A stretch of 6,083 bases of DNA. Source: Flavobacteriales bacterium (GTDB taxonomy: Bacteria > Bacteroidota > Bacteroidia > Flavobacteriales_F > PHOS-HE28). The stretch lies in NCBI GenBank assembly GCA_025455765.1, contig JALOLX010000145.1, forward strand, positions 1 to 6,083, in the 5' to 3' direction. The notes under the pieces are model-generated. The model searched no databases and had not been told where the DNA came from. It saw nothing but the letters and a program-made list of their open reading frames with translations. The translations under genes were made by a program, and so were the position numbers. Numbering within the stretch: position 1 is the first letter of the stretch; each line of letters starts with the position of its first letter. This document shows, one piece after another, positions 1 through 6,083 of this stretch.

Positions 1-884
1 TTGGCTTTCCAGAACGCAGCATCATAGGTTCCTGCGGCACGCGTTGACGCGCCTGTCAGGGAGACCACGTTCCAACTTGTTCCGCTCGGCGTTGCATCGA
101 GCACCAGAACCGCATCGCGCAGTTCATTGCGGATGGCGGACTGGATGTAAGTGATGTTCGGTGCGTGCCGCTGGAAGAACACGCTGGCCGGTGCGCCTCC
201 GGCCATGCTTCCACTGACCCAGAACACCTCGGCGTGCGCTGCCATGCGCTGCACCAGTGGGAATACCGCAGCGGTGTAGTTGCATCCGGTGAGCGAGCGC
301 GTATTGCCCGAGAACAAGGGGCCGTAGACCTTGTCGTCCTCCGCCCACACCGGTCTGTGGCTGACGATGTAGATGCGGCGGTGGAGGCCCCGCTCCGCCT
401 GCTGGGCCAGGCGTTCCAATGCCTGCAACTGGTCCCCGCTGATGTCGCTATCGTCCCGCTCGGTATCCAGCAGCAGGACCACATCGGTCCCAATATCCAG
501 CCATTGCGGGTACATGATGGCACCGAAGGCCTTACCCTCCTTGTCATGGTTGCCCGGTGCATTGTACAACGGCATGCGCAGGCGCTCGAACAGGGACGTG
601 CGGTAGCGAGCACTGTCGCGGTCGGGTGAGAGGAACAGATCGCCGGTGCTGATCAACGCAGCAGTACCAAGGCCGTTGAGCAGATCGATACCAGCGAGGA
701 GCGTGGCCGCTGGAAAGCCGCTGGTGTTATCGCTGGCGCCGTGGAAATGACCGCTGAATACCAGCCTGTAACTGCCCGAGCTGTCCACTGGTGGTATCGT
801 GCGGCCATTGAACGGCGAAGGCACGGATGAGGCCTGCAGCTGGCCAGCCAACACGAGCAGGACCGAAGCGATCAGACCCTTCAT
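1..884 (-). CDS. Exported calcineurin-like metallophosphoesterase, probably catalytically altered (3' end outside window)
   Basis: The frame is open from ATG at 884-882 to the window edge, giving 294 residues with no stop; the C-terminus lies outside. Residues 1-18 form a short signal peptide (Lys2, hydrophobic stretch, LQA|SS cleavage), so the product should be periplasmic or secreted. The calcineurin-like phosphoesterase motifs appear in order: a degenerate first motif SGHFHG (44-49), TGDLF (80-84), GNHD (111-114) and SHRP (175-178). The family normally starts with DxH and ends with GHxH. Here the first Asp seems replaced by His46, and the final motif reads SGSMAGG (224-230), so both closing histidines are missing. 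The fold is therefore recognisable but the two-metal site is incomplete; it may be a pseudoenzyme or use altered metal binding. It follows a CotH-like gene with a 39-base spacer made by a 43-bp tandem duplication. ATG 884 is chosen because it alone leads into the signal peptide; the ATG at 927 is in another frame. Substrate is unknown. Confidence 0.85.
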   Translation of the reverse strand, partial: MKGLIASVLLVLAGQLQASSVPSPFNGRTIPPVDSSGSYRLVFSGHFHGASDNTSGFPAATLLAGIDLLNGLGTAALISTGDLFLSPDRDSARYRTSLFERLRMPLYNAPGNHDKEGKAFGAIMYPQWLDIGTDVVLLLDTERDDSDISGDQLQALERLAQQAERGLHRRIYIVSHRPVWAEDDKVYGPLFSGNTRSLTGCNYTAAVFPLVQRMAAHAEVFWVSGSMAGGAPASVFFQRHAPNITYIQSAIRNELRDAVLVLDATPSGTSWNVVSLTGASTRAAGTYDAAFWKA

Positions 885-961
885 GGCTTGGCCGTTGCTT
901 CCACCGCCACCCCGTCCAACCCTTCATGGCTTGGCCGTTGCTTCCACCGCCACCCCGTCCA
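876..961. repeat. Perfect 43-bp tandem duplication across a gene junction
   Basis: Bases 876-918 and 919-961 are identical over 43 positions, and identity ends exactly at both outer edges (875 differs from 918, 919 differs from 962). Read on the minus strand, each unit carries the last codons of the upstream CotH-like gene, an ATGA stop-start overlap and the first codons of the phosphoesterase gene. The transcription-proximal copy (919-961) supplies the real stop codon TGA at 926-924; the distal copy (876-918) supplies the real phosphoesterase start at 884-882. Lack of any divergence between copies suggests a recent event, or an assembly artefact. Confidence 0.95.
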
Positions 962-3302
962 CGCTCACGGTATTGCCACTTCCGTTCCAGACCGGTGCTG
1001 GCGCCTGGCGCACGCCACCCTTCACTGTAACTTTTGATGGACCATAACGGCCCTTGACCTCGTCCACGTCCACGCCGCGCTCTTGCGCCGTGATCTGTAC
1101 AGCGTTCAGCTCAAGCGTGGCGCCTTCCCATACCTGTACCGCACGCTTCGCACCGGTGAGCTTGCCGCGCTCCACCGTTCCGCTGGCGTAGGTACCGCAG
1201 CGCAGTGCCGCGCCCTTCTGTGCGAGCAGCTCACAGTCCTTCAACAGCACCTGACCGCCACGCATCATACCACCCACGATGTGCACGTGCGCTCCGTCCA
1301 CTTGCGAACGCACAGCCGTGAAGGCCACGCTGCCGCCATCCACGTCCATCTTCACGTGGTCCATCTTCACCTGCGCTTCCTGCACCACCACGGGCAGGGT
1401 ATTGAACTGCACATGTTGCCAGGTACTGCGCGCTTGTGCACCGATCACATGGAAGCCGGCTCCTGCTCCTCCCGTGAACTGTACAGGCGCCTCGCTGAGG
1501 CCTTCGATCTGAACGGGTGACCGGCTGATGAAGCGGACACCGGGCGCCAACGTGACCGTGAGCGGCGCACGGGCGAGGACCTGATAGCCTGCGGGCAGTG
1601 ATACATCGGACGACATGGTCCATGCACCTGGCGCAAGGGTGATCGTCCGCGCCGCTTCATCCACCAGGAAATGTGCATCGGCGCTGGGAAGTACAGGGGG
1701 CACGGTACCGGCACCGCTCGGCACTTCGCTCAGGTAGGGTTGAGCGAAGACCTCCACTTCCTTGCGGGCCGAAGCGCCCAACACCCCAGCGAGCACCCGG
1801 GCCTTCCCCTGAGCTGGCAACACTTTCCCGGGCGGTGCAGTGAACGTGATCTGCACCGGTGCGCCCACGTTGCCGCTCTGCCGAACGGGTATGATGCGCA
1901 GGCTGTCCGGCGGCAGCACTGTGCCATCCTCCAAGACCAAGCCGTGTACTTCCATGGGCAGATGCTCAATGGGTAGCACGGTGATGGTCAGCCGGTCCGC
2001 TCCACCTTCGCCCTGGAAGGCATGGAAGGGCTTGGGCACGTCCAGAAGCCTGCGGATCACCTGTTGATTGCGGTAATACAGACCGCGATCGAGCTCTTTG
2101 AAGGGGAACTCGCGGTAGATGGTCGCAGATGCGCTGTCGAGGGCGGGTGCGAGCGCTGTGAACACGCTGTCGAGGAAGGCCTTGTCAGCGTAGCGTTCCA
2201 GGTGGTGTACGTAGGCCTTGAAGAGGCCCTCGTCGTTGAAGTAGGCTTCGTGCAGGTCCTGTGCAGAGCGGCGGTGGCCCGTCCATTTGCCGCTGCCTGC
2301 AAGGCGTTGCAGTGGCAGGCCGCTGAAGCTCTCATAGGAGACCGGCTCCACACGCTGCAGCACGGGATCGTAGTAGAACTTCACGTCGCTCCAATCCATG
2401 CTGTGGTGCCCTCCGATGAGGTCGAGCATGGCGTGGCGGCGGGCAACACGGTCCACATCGAAGACCTCGGAGGCGGAGCGCTCTCCCCTTCTGAAGGCAT
2501 CGATGAGCGCAACAGCCTCTGCGAACTGGGTGCGGAACGAACTGTCACGCTCAAGGTCGCTTGAACCGAAGGCATCCACCGCAGCAGCCTGATACGCAGC
2601 AAATGCTTCCTCGTAGCGCACCTTCTGCATCATGTTGAGGCGATGCTGCCAGAAGAGTGCGGGATCGAACCGGAAGATCGGGCCCTTCGTGCGTCCATTA
2701 TGCTCCAAGAGTTCGGGACCGAAGTGCTCCTCGTAGGCATACACCCCCAGATCCTCGCCATTGAAGTGCAGCCGGATGAACCCATAGCGAAGCGCGATCA
2801 CATCCTCACCGGCCATCATCTGGTGGAACAGCCAATCCGTAAGGTAGTTGCGCGTGCCAGGGTGCTGGAGCGAGAACCGCCGCATACCGAGGAACCCCTC
2901 ATCCTTCTTGGCCACCACGCGGAACGACCACTTGTCGCCCTTGACGTGGTCGGTAAGCTTGCCTTTGATGCGCACCTTGGCCTTGAACGTGCCGTTGGGA
3001 CCGGTAAGCGTGGCGTTCACCGCCTCGTTGCCTTCGGGAAGGATCACTCCGCGCTCACGCGCCTCATCCACCACCCGTTGGAGCTGCGCCAGCTCGCTCT
3101 CATCCACCTGTAGTTCCAGCACGAGGGGTTCCACGGCAAAGGAGGCCGGGTAGTTGCGCACCAACTGCCCCATGAAGGTGGACAGGCCGGGATGGTTGCG
3201 GTGTTTGAGCATGCGGTCGGCCACACCACCACCTATGGCCAGGAGGGTAAGGACCACAAGCGCAATGATCCAGCGTTTTCGCGTACGGAGCTTCTTCGCC
3301 AT
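924..3302 (-). CDS. Membrane-anchored CotH kinase-like protein with C-terminal beta-helix
   Basis: The product has 792 residues. A basic start (MAKKLRTRKRW) and one hydrophobic helix (about 11-28) form a signal anchor, placing the rest outside the cytoplasm. Residues 55-420 match the CotH spore-coat kinase family: VRIKGKL (110-116), FSLQHPGTRNY (143-153), the LHFNGEDLGVYAYEEH block (178-193), KGPIFRFD (206-213), FDVDRVARRHAMLDL (281-295) and SMDW (301-304), where Asp303 is the expected catalytic acid. The following EPVSYES (319-325) is where the family usually has a metal-binding Asp; here Glu324 stands there. About 430-520 looks like a beta-rich linker domain, and 545-785 has the short repeating Gly/Val/Thr beta-strand pattern of a right-handed parallel beta-helix. 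ATG 3302 is chosen because it precedes the basic signal-anchor start; a TTG at 3311 would add three residues and has AGG a few bases upstream. The gene begins 32 bases after the ligase-like gene and ends in TGA at 926-924. Kinase activity is inferred from family, not proven. Confidence 0.88.
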   Translation of the reverse strand: MAKKLRTRKRWIIALVVLTLLAIGGGVADRMLKHRNHPGLSTFMGQLVRNYPASFAVEPLVLELQVDESELAQLQRVVDEARERGVILPEGNEAVNATLTGPNGTFKAKVRIKGKLTDHVKGDKWSFRVVAKKDEGFLGMRRFSLQHPGTRNYLTDWLFHQMMAGEDVIALRYGFIRLHFNGEDLGVYAYEEHFGPELLEHNGRTKGPIFRFDPALFWQHRLNMMQKVRYEEAFAAYQAAAVDAFGSSDLERDSSFRTQFAEAVALIDAFRRGERSASEVFDVDRVARRHAMLDLIGGHHSMDWSDVKFYYDPVLQRVEPVSYESFSGLPLQRLAGSGKWTGHRRSAQDLHEAYFNDEGLFKAYVHHLERYADKAFLDSVFTALAPALDSASATIYREFPFKELDRGLYYRNQQVIRRLLDVPKPFHAFQGEGGADRLTITVLPIEHLPMEVHGLVLEDGTVLPPDSLRIIPVRQSGNVGAPVQITFTAPPGKVLPAQGKARVLAGVLGASARKEVEVFAQPYLSEVPSGAGTVPPVLPSADAHFLVDEAARTITLAPGAWTMSSDVSLPAGYQVLARAPLTVTLAPGVRFISRSPVQIEGLSEAPVQFTGGAGAGFHVIGAQARSTWQHVQFNTLPVVVQEAQVKMDHVKMDVDGGSVAFTAVRSQVDGAHVHIVGGMMRGGQVLLKDCELLAQKGAALRCGTYASGTVERGKLTGAKRAVQVWEGATLELNAVQITAQERGVDVDEVKGRYGPSKVTVKGGVRQAPAPVWNGSGNTVSVDGVAVEATAKP

Positions 3303-3334
3303 GGGCTGCAAAGTAACCTGCTCTGGCCGTATGG

Positions 3335-4669
3335 TCAGGTATGCTCAGGTTCGCTGGCCAAGCCGGTCGGGGCGCCCAGCTCCTGCCAGTTGGTGATCTC
3401 CTCTTCCGTCACAATGGTCATGGTCATCAGCAAAACGATGGTGTACGGGTTGAGCGAACCCACCAGCCACGATTCGTACATGATGGAGAAGAGCACTGAG
3501 AACATGATGGCCAGGCTCACGGGGGCGAGCTTGCTGGCCTTGATGAAGAGCAGGAAAAAGCTGCGCAGGTAGAGCGCCAGGCCCACGACACCCACATTGA
3601 GCCACATGGACAGGTAGGAATTGTGCACCCCGCCTTGATGGCCCATGCGCTCCAGATAGATGCGCCATTTGCGCATGATGCGTTCGTCGTTCGCAAAACC
3701 GCCACCGAACACGAAGTAATCCTGGATGTGGCCCCACGTGAACTCCCAGGCGAAATACCGACCGCTTCCATCGCGCAGTGTTTCCAACCGGAAGAACTTC
3801 TCCAAGCCCAGGGCGATGACGATGGTCTCGATGTTCGCCGAGACCACTTCGGAGATGCCGATGAGTGCGATCAGACCTACAAAACCAAGGAAAGGTGACG
3901 CCGAAAAGAACCGGAAAAAGAGGAGAAAGATCGTGGTGGACACCAACGATGCGCGCGAGCCAGAGGCGAACAGGAAATAGGCCAGTATGACATAAATGAC
4001 GACCTTCTCCCTGAAGGTGAACAATTCCCGATTGATGCTCATGACCACCGTGGCCAGCACCACCACCAGGTAGGTGTAGATCGCCATGCCATTGGGATTC
4101 CCGAACAGGCCTCTGAACCGACCTCCGACATATGCCCAGAACTCACCGAAATAGAGCATGATGAACCCAGCCACAAGGATCGCCACCAGGAACCAGACCA
4201 AATTACGGAAAAACTCCCAGCCTTGTCTCCTGTAGTTGTACAAAATATAGTTCGGAACGATCAGATACATCAATGCGTAAGAAACGGTCTTTTGCACCGC
4301 GACCGCCAAATTGTTCGAGAACACCAATGGAAATAAGCTGTACAGGAAGAAGGGAAGGAAAATATTGAACAGCCTGGACATTGGCGCGAACCGGTAACGC
4401 TCTAGGAAGAAGATCAGTGACAGCGCCACGATGTAGGTGTTCTTGGCACTCTTGACGATCATCATGGGTTTGAGCAACGGGCTCATATCCGAAAGCACCA
4501 GGATGATGATGAACCCGAAGAGCATTTCGGCCCATAGTTCCCGTGACTTGATGACGAACACCGACAAGGGGAGGACCACGAAGAGCAGCGGACCACCATA
4601 GATGCCCACCACCACCCAGATCAGGATGAGCGCAATGAACTGGAGCTCGTCACGGAGGAAGTTGAGCAT
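3335..4669 (-). CDS. O-antigen ligase/polymerase-like polytopic membrane protein (WaaL/Wzy_C family)
   Basis: The 444-residue product is very hydrophobic, with roughly ten to twelve membrane segments, which is the usual size and topology of O-antigen ligases and Wzy polymerases. Signature motifs of the Wzy_C domain are present: RFRGLFGNPNG (184-194), SGSRAS (236-241) before a membrane segment, GSGRYFAW (301-308) at the start of the large external loop, and GVHNSYLSMWLNVGVVG (347-363), in which His349 matches the conserved loop histidine needed by WaaL-type enzymes. Enzymes of this family move glycan from a lipid-linked donor to a lipid A core, another glycan or a protein on the outer face of the inner membrane. 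Ligase and polymerase cannot be told apart from sequence alone, so no symbol is given. It starts two bases after the stop of the upstream CotH gene (TGA-cc-ATG), implying translational coupling. GC drops to about 40-47% around 4201-4380, below the roughly 60% of neighbouring genes. Confidence 0.9.
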   Translation of the reverse strand: MLNFLRDELQFIALILIWVVVGIYGGPLLFVVLPLSVFVIKSRELWAEMLFGFIIILVLSDMSPLLKPMMIVKSAKNTYIVALSLIFFLERYRFAPMSRLFNIFLPFFLYSLFPLVFSNNLAVAVQKTVSYALMYLIVPNYILYNYRRQGWEFFRNLVWFLVAILVAGFIMLYFGEFWAYVGGRFRGLFGNPNGMAIYTYLVVVLATVVMSINRELFTFREKVVIYVILAYFLFASGSRASLVSTTIFLLFFRFFSASPFLGFVGLIALIGISEVVSANIETIVIALGLEKFFRLETLRDGSGRYFAWEFTWGHIQDYFVFGGGFANDERIMRKWRIYLERMGHQGGVHNSYLSMWLNVGVVGLALYLRSFFLLFIKASKLAPVSLAIMFSVLFSIMYESWLVGSLNPYTIVLLMTMTIVTEEEITNWQELGAPTGLASEPEHT

Positions 4670-4671
4670 GG

Positions 4672-6083
4672 TCAGCGCGGGGTACTTCCTTGCTGCAGTG
4701 CTTCCAATTGAGCACGGCAGGCCTTTTCCCGGTGAAGGGCATAGTTACGCATCACCTCCACTTCGGCGGTCCATGCTGCCAGAGAGGCCGGCTTGCGCCA
4801 ACGTCGGGTGTGGCGGTCCATTTCGGGCTGGAGAAGTTGGACGAGACCATCCAACTGGGCAGATAACCGAGCTGATGAGAGCGGACCATCGAGCAGTTCG
4901 GTCGCACGGGCATGGAACCTGGCCTTGAACGCAGGACTGCGGAACATGCCCATGAACAGGGTGGAAACCGGTGCGTTCGCGAGCTCCACCTGCTTGAACA
5001 GCCCAACGTCCACTGGAGCATTGGCCCCGAAACTGAGGTCCGAATCGCCCATGATGAACCGCCAGCGACCGTCGAGGTCCGTACCGGCGCGCGGCTTGCC
5101 CGTATAGCGCCAATACTTCAAGTTCTGTCGGGGCCAATCCATGTTGCCCAGGATCATCTGTGAGGCCATGTAGGTCAGAAAGGCGTCCACGTCCAAGCGC
5201 TCTTCGATGTGGGCCGACCAGCCTTGCTCCGCAGTATCGCGCTTGGAGGCCCAACGCACCAGTTCCAGGAAGTCACGCACAGCACTGCTGTCCGCATTCA
5301 CAGGCCGTGCGCGGTCCTCAAGCAGCTCGATCTTGCTCTTCTTCACGCCATAGCGCCGGGCGATCTCCTTCTCATCCATGCGCTGGCGGAGGTGATGCAC
5401 GCCCCAATAGGCTCCGTTCAAATAGACCACACAGCTCAATGAACGTGCTGTAGCGAACGGAAGCCCAGCGCAGGCTCCATGCTGATAGGCATCACGCATC
5501 ATCGCCTTCACCTGGTCATTGCCCGCTGCACGCAGCACCAAGGCCTCTGTACCGGCACCATCGCCGTCCGCGAACAAGGGCACCTCCAGCGGCGCATCGA
5601 ACGTGAGGCGGAAGGCATGCTGGGGAAATCCGCGCGTCATCTGTCCGTTCATGCGCACGGCTGCCGGGGTATGAAGGATCAGGCGCCCCTGCGCATCGAA
5701 GAGCTCCACATGTGCACTGCGCTCCCACTGCTTACCCCGGCCATGGAAGTTGCCCGGGTACTTCCACCAGCGGGGATCATTGGCGTAATAGTCGAGCACC
5801 TTCTCATCCGCATGGAAGATGCCATGGCCCACCACCAACAGACCGCTGTCCGGATCTGACCAGGCGCCGGGATGGGCGGTCAATGACAGCACCGGCAATT
5901 GGCCATGGTCCACCATGGTATAGGTATGCTTTGAAGGCTTGGACCAGCGGCCGTCCGGTCCCTGCTGGGTCAACCACAGCACTGCCGCTCGGGGCAGGTC
6001 GCCTACAGGGTGGCGCCAGTGCAGTGCCGTAGGTGTGAACATGGCCTCCTCAGCCGAACGGTGGATCTTGATGGGTAGTGCGC
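4672..6083 (-). CDS. CotH-family secreted kinase-like protein (5' end outside window)
   Basis: The frame is open through the right edge. An internal ATG at 6042-6040 would give 456 residues, but 13 further in-frame codons without a stop precede it and no signal sequence follows it, so the true N-terminus probably lies outside. Numbering from that Met: residues before about 45 look like the end of a chitobiase C-terminal-type beta domain (GRWSKPSKHTYTM, 31-43), followed by PVLSLTAHPGAWSD (50-63). The CotH domain then shows GNFHGRGKQWERSAHVELFD (97-116), VRMNGQMTRGFPQHAFRL (129-146), LVLRAAGNDQVKAMMRDAYQ (168-187), VVYLNGAYWGVHHLRQRMDE (205-224), GNMDWPRQNLKYWR (299-312) and WRFIMGDSDLSFG (327-339). 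Asp302 and Asp333/Asp335 fit the catalytic and metal-binding acids of CotH, so this copy looks competent. One difference is His142 where related proteins, as I recall them, tend to have Lys. CotH proteins phosphorylate proteins outside the cytoplasm; the substrate here is unknown. It is the first gene seen in the apparent operon. Confidence 0.88.
   Translation of the reverse strand, partial: ALPIKIHRSAEEAMFTPTALHWRHPVGDLPRAAVLWLTQQGPDGRWSKPSKHTYTMVDHGQLPVLSLTAHPGAWSDPDSGLLVVGHGIFHADEKVLDYYANDPRWWKYPGNFHGRGKQWERSAHVELFDAQGRLILHTPAAVRMNGQMTRGFPQHAFRLTFDAPLEVPLFADGDGAGTEALVLRAAGNDQVKAMMRDAYQHGACAGLPFATARSLSCVVYLNGAYWGVHHLRQRMDEKEIARRYGVKKSKIELLEDRARPVNADSSAVRDFLELVRWASKRDTAEQGWSAHIEERLDVDAFLTYMASQMILGNMDWPRQNLKYWRYTGKPRAGTDLDGRWRFIMGDSDLSFGANAPVDVGLFKQVELANAPVSTLFMGMFRSPAFKARFHARATELLDGPLSSARLSAQLDGLVQLLQPEMDRHTRRWRKPASLAAWTAEVEVMRNYALHREKACRAQLEALQQGSTPR

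Noticed and set aside
56..613. Minus-strand 185-codon frame
   Set aside because: The Ser/Arg/Cys-rich translation is typical of an off-frame shadow; the overlapping phosphoesterase frame holds the GDLF, GNHD and SHRP motifs.
727..927. Minus-strand 66-codon frame starting at the ATG that overlaps the CotH-like stop
   Set aside because: It is out of frame with the phosphoesterase, has no signal peptide or recognisable motif, and exists only because the 43-bp duplication displaced the start codon.
876..961. CRISPR or mobile-element terminal repeat
   Set aside because: There are only two directly abutting copies with no spacers, inverted repeats or transposase; this is a simple tandem duplication.
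2022..2564. Long plus-strand open frame (180 codons) opposite the second CotH gene
   Set aside because: It is antisense to a gene with clear family motifs, in a GC-rich region where opposite frames stay open by chance; its translation shows no domain.
2643..3113. Plus-strand open frame (156 codons) opposite the CotH N-terminal domain
   Set aside because: Same reason: an antisense shadow with no recognisable domain.
3303..3334. Promoter or terminator between the ligase-like and second CotH genes
   Set aside because: The gap is 32 bases, with no hairpin followed by a T-run and no convincing -33/-7 pair.
4672..6042. Complete 456-residue CotH gene starting at the ATG at 6042
   Set aside because: The frame continues without a stop to the window edge, no signal peptide follows that Met, and the first residues look like the middle of a beta domain, so the gene is better treated as 5'-partial.

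Overview
The window is a 6.1 kb, gene-dense piece of bacterial chromosome in which every supported gene lies on the minus strand, so it is read here from high to low coordinates. Four genes follow one another almost without gaps: a CotH-type secreted protein kinase (cut by the right edge), an O-antigen ligase/polymerase-like membrane protein, a second CotH-type protein with a membrane anchor and a beta-helix tail, and a secreted calcineurin-like phosphoesterase (cut by the left edge). Junctions of 2, 32 and 39 bases and the absence of any plausible internal promoter or terminator suggest one transcript.

The organism is most likely a GC-rich member of the Bacteroidota or a neighbouring Gram-negative lineage. 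Reasons: CotH/chitobiase-type multidomain secreted proteins are common there, Shine-Dalgarno sequences are weak or absent at the starts, and TGA is used as stop within a standard code. This is inference; no marker gene is present. GC is about 60% in most of the window, falling to about 40-47% in the middle of the ligase gene.

Layout: 6083-4672, CotH kinase-like protein with conserved catalytic motifs, N-terminus outside the window. 4669-3335, polytopic membrane protein with the WaaL/Wzy_C signature motifs. 3302-924, 792-aa CotH-like protein with an N-terminal signal anchor and a C-terminal right-handed beta-helix; one expected metal-binding Asp appears to be Glu. 961-876, a perfect 43-bp tandem duplication covering the junction with the next gene. 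884-1, exported metallophosphoesterase-like protein in which the terminal GHxH motif is destroyed.

Taken together, two extracytoplasmic kinase-like proteins, a glycan ligase/polymerase and a phosphoesterase-like protein suggest a module that assembles and perhaps phosphorylates a cell-surface glycan or surface protein. That joint role is inferred from gene order only. The clearest novelty in the sequence itself is the 43-bp duplication, which appears to have broken an ancestral ATGA stop-start overlap and left a decoy out-of-frame start codon.
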